Shown one piece after another: positions 6,716-15,625 of a stretch of DNA of 35,813 nucleotides. This DNA comes from JBFGCA01 sp041567315 (GTDB taxonomy: Bacteria; Acidobacteriota; Thermoanaerobaculia; Multivoradales; JAHEKO01), in contig JBFGCA010000043.1 of NCBI GenBank assembly GCA_041567315.1, forward strand, positions 1-35,813, written 5' to 3'. The position numbers were made by a program, and so were the translations under genes. Position 1 is the first letter of the stretch. Each line of letters starts with the position of its first letter. The notes below the pieces were generated by a model. The model ran no database searches, was not told where the DNA came from, and worked only from the letters and a program-made list of their open reading frames with translations.

Positions 6716-8908
6716 CTACGGATGAGCGATGACCAGCAGGGAAGGCGCCCGCGCGAGGACGCTGCGCAGGGCGAGGGCGAGGCTCTCGGGGTCGAGGGCG
6801 GCGAAGCTCTCGTCGAGGAGGACGAGGCGGGAGGGCTGGAGAAGGGCGCGGGCGATGAACATGCGGCTGCGCTCGCCGTGGGACAGGCGCCAGCCGGATT
6901 CGCCGACCTGCTGCTGGAGGCCGGCGGGCATGCGCTCGAGGAGCTCGCCGAGACCCAGTTCGTGGCAGATCTTCTCGGCCTCTTCGAGGTCTTCGGGGCG
7001 CGGCGGCCATTCGCGGCCCATCAGCAGGTTGAAGCCGAAGGTCTCGCTCAGGACGTGGTTCTCGTGGAACTGGGGGGCGGCGGCGACCCGGCGCTGCCAG
7101 CCGCGCTCGCCGAGGGTGCTGCGGTCGAGGCCCTCGAGCAGCAGGACGCCCGAGTCGGGCTGGCGGAGGCCGAGGAGCAGGGCGGCGAGGGTCGATTTGC
7201 CGCCGCCCGAAGGGCCTTCGAGGAGCACCCGGTCGCCGCTCTTGAGCTCGAGGTCGGCGCCCTGCAGCACCGGGGCGGCGCGGCCCGGGTAGCGGAAGAC
7301 CAGGTTGCGGGCCTCGACCAGCGGCTTGCCGCGCCCGTCGCCGCCGGCCCGCCCGTCGCCGCCGGCCTGACCGCGCTCGGGGCGGCCGCCCGCGACCACC
7401 GCCAGGCCGGGGTCGCCGTGCAGCTCGGGGATGGCGGCGGACTCGAAGACCGGCCGCACGGTGCGCCAGGCGACGGCGGCCTCGGCGAGGTCGGTGAGTC
7501 CGCGCACCAGCTTCCACAGCGCCTTGTAGGCCAGCAGCACGCCGCCGACGCCGACCGCCAGGGCGCCGATCGACGCGCCGCCCGAGAGGAAGGCCGGGGT
7601 CAGACCGAGGATGCCGGCCAGCAGCCAGCCGCGGGCGACGACGCCGCGCAGCAGCGCGAAGCGGCCGTCGAGGGCGGCCGAGCGGTCGAGATAGCCGGCC
7701 AGTGCCTGGTCCTCGCCGTCGTGCCAGCGCTCCGGGACCTCCTGGGCGAGCCGCGTGCGGTGGCCGACCATCTTCTCGACCAGGTCGTGGGTGATCCCCA
7801 GCCGGCTCTGGGTCCAGGCGTCGCGGACTCCGAGATAGCGCCACCACAGCGCGAGCGCCAGCCCCAGCCAAGCGGCGAGCAGCAGGGCGTGGAGCGGGCC
7901 GCCGGCGCCGGCCGCCAGGATGGGAAAGGCCAGCACCAGCTCGACGGCGGCCACCAGTCCGACGTAGCCGCCGCTCAGGATCAGCGACTCGACCGCCTCG
8001 GAGTCGATCACCCGGCCCAGGAACTGCCCGACTCCCTGGTGGCGGACCCGCTCGGGCTCGAGCCGCAGCGCCCCCTGCAGGAGCCGGCGCTTGAGGAGCG
8101 CCCCGAGACCGGTGGTGAGCCGCCCCAGCCACCAGCGCTCGATGCCGCGGATCGGGACCATTCCCAGCAGCAGCAGCGCCCAGGCGGCGATCCAGCCGGG
8201 CTCGAGCCGCGCCGCCAGGACGCCGCGGCCCAGCACCCACCAGGAGAGGATGAAAAGCACCTCCTGGAGGGCGTGGAATCCGAGCACCCCGGCCAGCAGC
8301 CGCGACAGACCCTCGCGCCGCGCCTGCGCCCAGAAGCCGGCACCCGGCGGCAGACCCAGCAGGTGGACACCGCGCACCCGCAGCGCCCGCAGCCGCCCGC
8401 GGAGCAGCAGCCGCCGCGCCCGCGCCCGGCGGCGGCCGCGCACCTGGGCGGCTTCGAGCAGCCGATCGACCTCGGGGGCGACCTTCTTCTCGGCCTGGCG
8501 GCAGAGCGCGGCGTGGACCTCGTCGGCCTCCACCTGGCGCACCCGCCGGGACGGATCCAGACACCGCACGGTGCGGCGGCCGCCGGCGAGCAGCGCCAGC
8601 ACCCGGCCGCCCCGCGGGCCCGGCAGCCGCACCAGGGCGGGGGCACCCCGCCGCAGCAGCGCCTCGAGCTCGCCGTAGGGCACCTCGACGGGCTCGGCCT
8701 CGAGACCCATCGCGGCGGCGGCGGCCTCGAGCCAGACGCCGGTCTCGGCCCGTCCGGCGGCGCCGCCGTCCCCGGCGGCGAGGGCGGCGGGAAGCGCCGG
8801 CGGCGGCGCCGTCGACCGCAGGCGCAGGCCGCTGTGCGCGGCGAGGGCCGCCAGGGCCTCCCCCAGCGCCTCGCCCGGCCAGGCGGCCGCCTGCAACCCG
8901 GCGCTCAC
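6716..8908 (-). CDS. Peptide-export ABC transporter, ATP-binding/permease, NHLM type (second subunit)
   Basis: A 730-residue fused permease-ATPase. The N-terminal 180 or so residues resemble a C39 peptidase-like domain without the catalytic cysteine (around GLEAEPVEVPYGELEALLRRGAPALVRLPGP, split by variable sequence). Membrane spans follow from about residue 210. The ATPase has Walker A GPSGGGKST (K571), signature LSHGERSRM, Walker B RLVLLDES and the switch His at 729. The chain stops one residue after that His, unusually early. The start GTG 8908 overlaps the stop of the first ABC gene (GTGA). In NHLM-type systems such a protein pairs with a C39-containing ABC protein and an HlyD protein to export ribosomal peptides; all three are adjacent here. 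The frame stays open far upstream of 8908, but that extension is a shadow of the first ABC gene. Confidence 0.88.
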   Translation of the reverse strand: MSAGLQAAAWPGEALGEALAALAAHSGLRLRSTAPPPALPAALAAGDGGAAGRAETGVWLEAAAAAMGLEAEPVEVPYGELEALLRRGAPALVRLPGPRGGRVLALLAGGRRTVRCLDPSRRVRQVEADEVHAALCRQAEKKVAPEVDRLLEAAQVRGRRRARARRLLLRGRLRALRVRGVHLLGLPPGAGFWAQARREGLSRLLAGVLGFHALQEVLFILSWWVLGRGVLAARLEPGWIAAWALLLLGMVPIRGIERWWLGRLTTGLGALLKRRLLQGALRLEPERVRHQGVGQFLGRVIDSEAVESLILSGGYVGLVAAVELVLAFPILAAGAGGPLHALLLAAWLGLALALWWRYLGVRDAWTQSRLGITHDLVEKMVGHRTRLAQEVPERWHDGEDQALAGYLDRSAALDGRFALLRGVVARGWLLAGILGLTPAFLSGGASIGALAVGVGGVLLAYKALWKLVRGLTDLAEAAVAWRTVRPVFESAAIPELHGDPGLAVVAGGRPERGQAGGDGRAGGDGRGKPLVEARNLVFRYPGRAAPVLQGADLELKSGDRVLLEGPSGGGKSTLAALLLGLRQPDSGVLLLEGLDRSTLGERGWQRRVAAAPQFHENHVLSETFGFNLLMGREWPPRPEDLEEAEKICHELGLGELLERMPAGLQQQVGESGWRLSHGERSRMFIARALLQPSRLVLLDESFAALDPESLALALRSVLARAPSLLVIAHP

Positions 8909-11682
8909 CGGCCCTCCCCGGCCGCCGGCGCCGACAGCCGCCCCCCTACCACCCGGCCCTCGGCCAGCCGCAGCCGGCGCCAGCCGGGACCGCCCCACAG
9001 CCCGCGCCGCACCACCTCCTCGGCCTCGAGCAGCGCCCGGTACCGCGAGCTGCGGCCGGCCAGCAGGGCCGCCGGCGGGCCGTCCTCGACCAACCGGCCG
9101 CGCTCGAGCACGACCACGCGCTCGAAGTCGCGGGTCTCGCCCACGTCGTGGGTGACGCACAGCAGGGTGCGACCCTGCCAGTGCCGCCGCGCCCGGCGCA
9201 GCAGCTCGGCGCGCAGCGGGCGGTCGAGACCCCGGAAGGGCTCGTCGAGGAGCACCGCGCCGACGCCGTCCCTCAGCAGCGCCCGCGCCAGCCGCACGCG
9301 CTGCCCCTCGCCGCCCGAGACCAGCGCCCCGCTCTCGCCCAGCTCGCCCTGGAGACCGTCGGGCAGCTCCTCGAGCAGGGCCAGCAGCTCGGCCTGGCCC
9401 AGCGCCTCGCCGATCGCCTCCGGCCCGATCCCGGGCTGGCCGTAGCGCAGGTTGTCGACCAGCGAGCGGTTCCAGAGCTGGACCTCGGGGTCCACCCAGG
9501 CGAGCCGCCGGCGGAGCCGCGCCAGCCGGGCGCCGGTCAGCGGCTCGCCGTCGACCAGGACGCGGCCGGCGGCGGGCCGATGCCAGCCCAGCAGGACCCC
9601 GAGCAGGCTGGTCTTGCCGGCGCCCGAGGGTCCAACCACCGCCAGGTGGGTGCCCGGCGGCACCAGCAGGTCGACGCCGCGCAGGATGTCGTGGCCGCCG
9701 GCGCGCACCGTGAGGCCCTCGAAGGCGAAGCCGAGGGCCGGCGCTCCGGTGGCGCCGGCGGCCGGCGCCGGCTCGGGGGCGGAGGAGCCGACGTCCTCGG
9801 CCGGGGCGTCCAGCGGTTCGAGCAGACGCAGCACGACGCTCCGCTGGCTGGGGAGCTGCTGGGCCACCAGCAGCGTCACCATGCGGCCGAGCAGGAAGAT
9901 GTTCAGACTCCAGAAGACCAGCAGCAGCACCCCCTCGGCCGGGCCGCTGCGCTCGAGGTGGGCGACCACCAGCCAGACGATCAGCCCCAGCAGCACCGGG
10001 AAGAGCAGCACCTCGAGCAGGATCAGCGCCCGCTCCTGACCGAGGCGGGCCCGCACCCACTCCCCCAGCAGGCTCTCGTGCTCGCGGCGGGCCGCCCGGT
10101 CGGCGCCGTGGGTGCGGAGCGGCACCAGCCCCAGCAGCGCGTCGAGATAGAAGCGGCTGAGCGCCCCGGTGTGGTTGCGCACCTTGAGGTCCCACTCGCC
10201 GAGCACCGGCATGACGAGCAGCGGCAGCCCGGCGGCCAGCAGCACGGTGAACGCCGCCAGCCCGGCGCTCGGCGGGTCCAGCCAGGCGATCGCCGCCGCC
10301 GTCACCGCCAGCTCGAGGAGCGTCTGCAGCAGGCCCTCGCCCAGCTCGGGAAGCCGCCGGAGCCGGTGCACGCTGTGGCAGCGCTCGGCCATGTCCGAGG
10401 TCAGCCGGCTATGGAAGTAGCGGTCGCCGAGCCGCGGGATCTTCTCGAGCAGGGCCATCCGCAGCCGGGTCTCCAGATGCCGGCCCAGACGCAGGACGCC
10501 GCGGGCGATCGACAGGTCGAGCAGCAGCAGCAGGGCGAGGAAGCCGAGAAGGGCGGCCACCGCGCCGGTCCTCTGGTCGGGCAGGCCGAGGTCGCGCCCC
10601 ACCTCGAAGAAGCCGCGGAAGAGCACCGCCTCGAAGACCACGCCGGCGGTCGCCACCAGCAGGGTCGCCGCCAGCACCAGCGGCGCCGCCCGGCCGCCGG
10701 CCCGGAACAGTTGGCCCAGGGTCCGCCAGGGGCGGCTGCGGGGCCGCTCCAGGGCGGCCGCCAGCTCGTCCGACAGCCGTGGCTCGGGAGGAGCCGGCAC
10801 GGCCTGCGGGGCCGGCCCGCTCCCGGCTGGCCCGGCCTCGGCTGGCCCAGTCTGGGCGGGCGCCTTCTCGGGGGTCGCGGCGGCACGCCCGGCCGCCGCC
10901 GGGCGCCGCCCCTTGACCCGCAGCAGCACCGCCCCGCTCAGCCGCAGGCTCTCGGGCTCGTCCGCCGCCGCCGGCAGCGGGCGGACCGACCAGTAGTGCT
11001 CGGGCACCGCCGCCGCTGCGGAGTCGCCGGCGAGCGCCGAGCCGAGCGCCCGGCCGGCCTGCCGCCCGCGCCCGAGCGCCCCCGCGGCGACCAGCGAGTC
11101 CACCAGGCGGGTCGCCGCGTCGAGAGAGGCGAGCCCCCGCCAGCCCGGGTCGTCGGCCGCCTCCGCCAACCGGCCCCGGCGCTCGGCGGCGCCCAGACCG
11201 AGCGCCGCCAGCCGCGCCGCCAGCGGGGCCAGGAACTCGTCGCTGCCCGCCCACTCGCGCCAGCCAGGAGCGGGCACCGGCAGGCTATGGAGATAGAGCT
11301 GATCGAGCAGCCGCCGGCGGTTGACCCAGCGGCGGCCGGTGGCGGGGTCCATCAGCTGGACGAACCGGCCGTGGACCCGCCACGCCACCAGGAAGTGGGT
11401 CAGGCCCCCCGGCTGGGCGACCACTGCCATGGCCGGCAGCGCCCGCGCCTCGGGCAGCAGCAGGTGGTCCGGCGGCAGCATGATCTGCTCGGCCTCCAGC
11501 CCCAGCTCGTTGGCGGCGGTCTCGATGGCGTCGATCGAGGTGCCGTCGAGGTCGATCTGGCAGGCCTCGCGCAGGCGCTCGTAGCTGGCCGAGATGCCAA
11601 AGCCCTCGAGCAGGCTCTTGAGGCAGGCCGGGCCACAGTCCATCGCCGAGGTCTGGACGACCTCGTGCGCCAGCCATCTCAT
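8905..11682 (-). CDS. C39 peptidase-containing peptide ABC exporter, NHLM type (first subunit)
   Basis: A 925-residue fusion. Residues 1-130 are a C39 cysteine peptidase with the full catalytic set: Q10 (oxyanion), C16 in SAMDCGPAC, H96 in GLTHFLVA and D112 in LMDPATG. These enzymes cut leader peptides, normally after a double-glycine type site, during export. Then comes an extra stretch of about 190 residues (about 140-330), ending in a Pro/Ala-rich linker, before the membrane domain. The ATPase has GPSGAGKTS (K690), signature VSGGEGQRVRLARALL and Walker B VLLDEPF, then the switch His in CVTHD. Related transporters usually have about 700-750 residues, so the insertion explains the size. ATG 11682 overlaps the HlyD stop. 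Together with the HlyD protein and the second ABC protein it forms a complete inner-membrane export machine. Confidence 0.92.
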   Translation of the reverse strand: MRWLAHEVVQTSAMDCGPACLKSLLEGFGISASYERLREACQIDLDGTSIDAIETAANELGLEAEQIMLPPDHLLLPEARALPAMAVVAQPGGLTHFLVAWRVHGRFVQLMDPATGRRWVNRRRLLDQLYLHSLPVPAPGWREWAGSDEFLAPLAARLAALGLGAAERRGRLAEAADDPGWRGLASLDAATRLVDSLVAAGALGRGRQAGRALGSALAGDSAAAAVPEHYWSVRPLPAAADEPESLRLSGAVLLRVKGRRPAAAGRAAATPEKAPAQTGPAEAGPAGSGPAPQAVPAPPEPRLSDELAAALERPRSRPWRTLGQLFRAGGRAAPLVLAATLLVATAGVVFEAVLFRGFFEVGRDLGLPDQRTGAVAALLGFLALLLLLDLSIARGVLRLGRHLETRLRMALLEKIPRLGDRYFHSRLTSDMAERCHSVHRLRRLPELGEGLLQTLLELAVTAAAIAWLDPPSAGLAAFTVLLAAGLPLLVMPVLGEWDLKVRNHTGALSRFYLDALLGLVPLRTHGADRAARREHESLLGEWVRARLGQERALILLEVLLFPVLLGLIVWLVVAHLERSGPAEGVLLLVFWSLNIFLLGRMVTLLVAQQLPSQRSVVLRLLEPLDAPAEDVGSSAPEPAPAAGATGAPALGFAFEGLTVRAGGHDILRGVDLLVPPGTHLAVVGPSGAGKTSLLGVLLGWHRPAAGRVLVDGEPLTGARLARLRRRLAWVDPEVQLWNRSLVDNLRYGQPGIGPEAIGEALGQAELLALLEELPDGLQGELGESGALVSGGEGQRVRLARALLRDGVGAVLLDEPFRGLDRPLRAELLRRARRHWQGRTLLCVTHDVGETRDFERVVVLERGRLVEDGPPAALLAGRSSRYRALLEAEEVVRRGLWGGPGWRRLRLAEGRVVGGRLSAPAAGEGR

Positions 11683-12869
11683 CTTCCGGTCCCGGCGGCG
11701 GTGGCGGCCGCGCTCGAGGGGCGGTCGAGGATCTTGCCCACCGCCCGCAACACCAGCTCCAGCGGCGAGCAGCGCTCGACCTCGACCTCGACGGTGCCCG
11801 GCAGTCCGTGGCGCAGCGGCGCCCCGCCGGCGGGGCCGGGCTCGACCTCGAGGTCGACCCGGATCAGCCCCTGGCGCGCCTCGCTGGCCACCCGCGCCAC
11901 CGAGGCGGCGACCGTGCCGTACTGGAGCGACGGGAAGCCGGCCAGCCGCAGCCGAGCCGGCTGGCCGCGGCGCACCCGGCCCAGGGCAACCGGTGGCTGG
12001 AACATGGCCACCGCCCGGATCTCTCCCTCCGGCACCACCGTCGCCAGCCGGTCGCCGGCGCTGACGAACGAGCCCACCTGGAGGTTCGAGACCTCTCCCA
12101 GCCGGCCGGCCACCGGGGCGCGGATCCGCCGCCGCTCGAGGTCCTGCTCCACCCGGCCGAGCACCGCCTCGGCGGCGGCCACCTGGGCGGTGAGCTCCGC
12201 CTCCTCGCGGTTGAGATCCTCGAGCTGCGCCCGGCGGGCGCCCTCCTCGGCCCCCAGCTCGAAGCGCTCGCGGGCCAGCGTCAACCGCAGGGTCTCGGCC
12301 GCCGAGCGGCGCTGGTTGGCGTCGGCCTGGGCCCGCAGCAGCTCCATCTCGGAGACCAGACCCTGGTCGCGGAGCGACATCAGCCGCTCGGCCTCCTCCT
12401 CGGCGAGCTCGGCGGCGCTGGTTGCCTCGCGGAGCCGCTCGGCGGTCTCGTCGAGCCGCGCCCGGATCCCCTGGACGGTCTCCTCCAGCGCCCGGCGGGC
12501 GATCGCCAGCTCGCTCTGCTTGGCCTCCAGCTGGGCGCGCAGACCGGCGAGCCGCGCCGTCTCCTCGTCGAGGGTGCCGCGCTCGGCCGCGGCCTCGAGC
12601 TCGACCAGCACCTGACCAGCCCCGACCTCGGCGTCGAGCTCGATGGCGACCCGCGTGATGCGGCCGTCGACCGGCGCCTGCACCGGATGGACCTGGTCCG
12701 AAACCTCGAGCCGCGCCTCGTCGCTGACCGCCAGCACCGGCACCTCGGCGCGCAGGAACCAGACCAGCCAGGCGGCCAGCAGGGCGGTGAGCGCCAGCAC
12801 CCGGATCACCCAGCCGAACGGGCCTTCGGCCTCGATCGCGCGCAGGGTCCGCGGGAAGCTGCTGGGCAC
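11679..12869 (-). CDS. HlyD-family membrane-fusion (periplasmic adaptor) protein
   Basis: A 396-residue adaptor. One membrane span lies at about residues 19-42, followed by a biotinyl-lipoyl half-motif (VQAPVDGRITRVAIELDAEVGAGQVLVELE), then a long charged coiled-coil hairpin (about residues 95-265) and the second lipoyl half (RIRAPVAGRLGEVSNLQVGSFVSAGDRLATVVPEG, given here as a location only), then a beta-barrel domain. This is the normal HlyD/NHLM secretion-protein layout. It would link the ABC pair to an outer-membrane TolC-like channel, which is not encoded in this window. The start is a GTG at 12869, 29 bases after the kinase stop, without a strong ribosome-binding site. Its TGA overlaps the ATG of the C39 transporter. 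Residues 370-396 are a disordered Ala/Ser-rich tail. Confidence 0.92.
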   Translation of the reverse strand: MPSSFPRTLRAIEAEGPFGWVIRVLALTALLAAWLVWFLRAEVPVLAVSDEARLEVSDQVHPVQAPVDGRITRVAIELDAEVGAGQVLVELEAAAERGTLDEETARLAGLRAQLEAKQSELAIARRALEETVQGIRARLDETAERLREATSAAELAEEEAERLMSLRDQGLVSEMELLRAQADANQRRSAAETLRLTLARERFELGAEEGARRAQLEDLNREEAELTAQVAAAEAVLGRVEQDLERRRIRAPVAGRLGEVSNLQVGSFVSAGDRLATVVPEGEIRAVAMFQPPVALGRVRRGQPARLRLAGFPSLQYGTVAASVARVASEARQGLIRVDLEVEPGPAGGAPLRHGLPGTVEVEVERCSPLELVLRAVGKILDRPSSAAATAAGTGR

Positions 12870-12898
12870 TGGAACCGGGGTTGCGGGCGTCCGCCGAC

Positions 12899-15625
12899 TC
12901 AGCTCGTGGCCAGCTCTCGGTAGCGGGCGGCGGCCTCCGGCCTGGGCCAGCGGTCGTAGAGCTCGAGCAGCCGCTCCAGCGCGTCGCGGGTGCGGCGATG
13001 TTCGAGCCCGCGGCTCAGACGCAGGCTCTCGAAGCCCTGGACCAGCAGCGGCTCGGCTTCGTCGTAACGCTTCTCTGCGACCAGACAGCTCCCCAGGTAG
13101 GTCTCGGCCTCGGCCACCCGCCAGTGGTTGGCGGGTAGCGCCTGGCGCAGGACCCCGACGCCCTCGCGCAGCAGTTCCTCGGCCGCCGGCGTTTCCCCGC
13201 GCTCGACCAGCAGACTGCCGAGCTGCACCATGGAGACGCCGGTGTCGGCGTGCCGGTCGCCCAGCACCTTGCGGCGGATCGCCAGCGCCTCGCGATAGGT
13301 GGCCTCGGCCGGGGCCAGATCCCCCTTCTCGTGCAGCAGCACTGCCAGGTTGTTGATGTGCTGGGCGACGATCTTGTGGTCCCGGCCCAGGTGCTTGATG
13401 CGGATCGCTATGGCCTCCCGGTAGAGCCGCTCGGTGGTGACGTAGTCCCCCTTCCCCTTGAGCAGCATCCCGAGGTTGTTGAGGCTCTCGGCGACGTCGG
13501 GATGGTCGTTTCCCAACAGTCGCCGGCGCATGTCAAGGGCCTCGCGGAACAGCGGCTCGGCGGCCGCGTAGTCGCCACGCATACCCAGGAAGACGCCAAA
13601 GTTGTTGAGGCTCTCGGCAACCAGCGGGTGGTCGGCGCCGAAGGCGCGGCGGCGCACCTCCAGGGCCTCCTGGAAGAGCGGCTCGGCGGCCGCGAAGTTG
13701 CCCATCTCGGTGATCAGGATGGCGAGGTTGCCGAGCTGTTCGCTCAGCTCGGGGCTGTCCGCTCCGCTGGCCTGGCGCTGCACCTCGATGGCCCGCCGGT
13801 AGAGCCTCTCGGCCTCCGCGAAGTCGCCCAGCTCGTAGTGCAGCCGGCCGAGGTTGTTGAGGCTGTCGGCGACGTCGGGGTGGCGGTCCCCCAGCAGGCG
13901 GCGGCGCTGCGCCAGCGCCTCCTCGAACAGCGGCTCGGCGCCCAGGTAGTCGCCCTTGTGGCGCAGCACCACGCCGAGGTTGTTGAGGCTCTGGGCGACC
14001 GCCAGGTGCTCGAGACCGTAGACCTTCTGCCGCAGCGCCAGGGCGCCGCGCAGCATCCGCTCCGACGGGTCGTAGAGCCCGAGGTTCTTGTAGACGTTGC
14101 CGATCGCCTCCATCAGCGTCGCCTGCACTTCGGGCTGGTCGGCCAGCTCTCGCGAGACGCGGTCGGCGCCGCGCTCCAGGATCTCGCCGGCGGTGATCGT
14201 GTCGCCGCCCCCCTCGTGCGGATCGGAGCGCTGGAAGATGCTTTGCATGAACCTGACCACATGCTCGGCGCGGTCGCGCTCGCGCTGCGCCTGGTCGCGC
14301 TCGTGGGCGATCCGCGCCGCCTGCACGGTCATGGTCAGCGCCAGCCCGCTGAGCAGGGCGACGAAGCCCGTCGCCACCGCCACCGCCACCCGGTTGCGGC
14401 GCAGGAACTTGCCGGCGCGGTAGCGGAAGCTGTCGCGATGGGCGCGGACCGGCTCGCCGTCGAGGTAGCGCTGGATGTCGTCGGCGAACTGCTCGACCGA
14501 GCCGTAACGGCGCTGCGGCTCCTTGCGCAGCGCCATCAGCAGGATCTTGTCGAGGTCGCCCGCCAGCAGCCGGCGCAGGGCCCGCGGGCGGGTGGCGCGC
14601 GACTCGCAGACCGTCTCCGGGTCGAGCCGGGTCGGCCCGCCGGTCGAGCCGGCCGGCAGCGACTCGACCCGGCTCACCGCCGTGGCCGGGCTCTCCGGCT
14701 CCTGCTCGAGCACCGCCTTCTCGACGTCCTTGGGCCGCCCCGAGCCGAAGCGGTAGGGGAAGTGGCCGGTGAGCAGCCGGTAGAGCAGCACGCCGAGCGA
14801 GTAGACGTCGCTGGCGGTGGTGATCGGTCGCGACTGCACCTGCTCCGGGCTGGCGTAGTAGGGGGTCAGCGGCCGCAGCCCGGCGGCGGTCAGCTCCACC
14901 GGCACCGGGAACGACTCCGGCTTGAGCAGCTTGGCGATCCCGAAGTCGAGCAGCTTGGGGACCCCGCGCGGCGTCACCAGGATGTTGCTGGCCTTGAGGT
15001 CGCGGTGGATGACCAGGTTCTGATGGGCGTAGTGCACCGCCGAGCAGACGGTCAGGAACAGGCGCAGCCGCGCCTCGACCGCCAACCGGTTGCGGTCGCA
15101 GTACTCGTCGATGGGGATGCCCTCGATGTACTCCATGACGAAGTAGGGCAGCCCGTCCTCGGTGGTGCCGCCGTCGAACAGGCGGGCGATGTTGGAATGA
15201 TCGAGGCTGGCCAGGATCTGCCGCTCGGTCCGGAAGCGGCGCACGATGTCGGCGCTCGCCATCCCGTGGCGGATCACCTTGATCGCCACCAGCTTCTGGA
15301 ACTCGTCGTCGTCGCGGACCGCCAGGTGGACGCGGCTCATCCCGCCTTCGCCAAGGTTGCGGAGCAGCTTGTAGGGCCCGATGCGCTCGGGGACGGGCGC
15401 CCCGGGATAGCGGTCCCCGAGCAGCCGCCGCACACCGCCGGCCACCGCCGGCATCTCCAGGAAGCCGCGGGTGTCGCGATCGGCGTCGAGCAGCGAGCGG
15501 ACCTCTGCGACCAGCTGACCGTCCCCGCCGGCCTCCTCCGCCAGCGCCTGCTCCCGGCTCTCGGGGGGCAGGGCGGAGACCCGCTCGAAGAGCTCCTCGA
15601 CGATCTTCCAGCGCTCAGTCTTCAT
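12899..15625 (-). CDS. Membrane Ser/Thr protein kinase with kinesin-light-chain-type TPRs
   Basis: A 908-residue protein. An N-terminal helical stretch (about residues 1-80) precedes a Hanks-type kinase domain: glycine loop GEGGMSRVHLA, lysine K116 in VAIKVI, HRDLKASN (D209), DFG (D227) and ASPEQ. One membrane span lies at about residues 413-435, then a charged helix and about eight 42-residue TPRs with NNLGVLL...GDYA.AEPL cores, each ending R-R-x-L-G-x-x-H-P-D-V-A. The 126-base repeat unit is visible in the DNA. The kinase is cytoplasmic and the TPRs should be periplasmic. The gene overlaps the ECF sigma gene by 11 bases. In Xanthomonas EcfK/PknS and Vibrio EcfP/PknT, such kinases phosphorylate and activate an ECF43 sigma factor. 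ATG 15625 is chosen; a GTG at 15634 is also possible. Confidence 0.92.
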   Translation of the reverse strand: MKTERWKIVEELFERVSALPPESREQALAEEAGGDGQLVAEVRSLLDADRDTRGFLEMPAVAGGVRRLLGDRYPGAPVPERIGPYKLLRNLGEGGMSRVHLAVRDDDEFQKLVAIKVIRHGMASADIVRRFRTERQILASLDHSNIARLFDGGTTEDGLPYFVMEYIEGIPIDEYCDRNRLAVEARLRLFLTVCSAVHYAHQNLVIHRDLKASNILVTPRGVPKLLDFGIAKLLKPESFPVPVELTAAGLRPLTPYYASPEQVQSRPITTASDVYSLGVLLYRLLTGHFPYRFGSGRPKDVEKAVLEQEPESPATAVSRVESLPAGSTGGPTRLDPETVCESRATRPRALRRLLAGDLDKILLMALRKEPQRRYGSVEQFADDIQRYLDGEPVRAHRDSFRYRAGKFLRRNRVAVAVATGFVALLSGLALTMTVQAARIAHERDQAQRERDRAEHVVRFMQSIFQRSDPHEGGGDTITAGEILERGADRVSRELADQPEVQATLMEAIGNVYKNLGLYDPSERMLRGALALRQKVYGLEHLAVAQSLNNLGVVLRHKGDYLGAEPLFEEALAQRRRLLGDRHPDVADSLNNLGRLHYELGDFAEAERLYRRAIEVQRQASGADSPELSEQLGNLAILITEMGNFAAAEPLFQEALEVRRRAFGADHPLVAESLNNFGVFLGMRGDYAAAEPLFREALDMRRRLLGNDHPDVAESLNNLGMLLKGKGDYVTTERLYREAIAIRIKHLGRDHKIVAQHINNLAVLLHEKGDLAPAEATYREALAIRRKVLGDRHADTGVSMVQLGSLLVERGETPAAEELLREGVGVLRQALPANHWRVAEAETYLGSCLVAEKRYDEAEPLLVQGFESLRLSRGLEHRRTRDALERLLELYDRWPRPEAAARYRELATS

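Noticed and set aside
8909..10195. Upstream extension of the second ABC gene
   Set aside because: It lies inside the first ABC gene in another frame and is Arg/Pro/Gly-rich; the GTGA overlap at 8905-8908 gives the natural start.
12950..14100. 126-base direct repeats in the DNA taken as a CRISPR-like array
   Set aside because: They encode 42-residue TPR units in the kinase protein; there are no short identical repeats with unique spacers.
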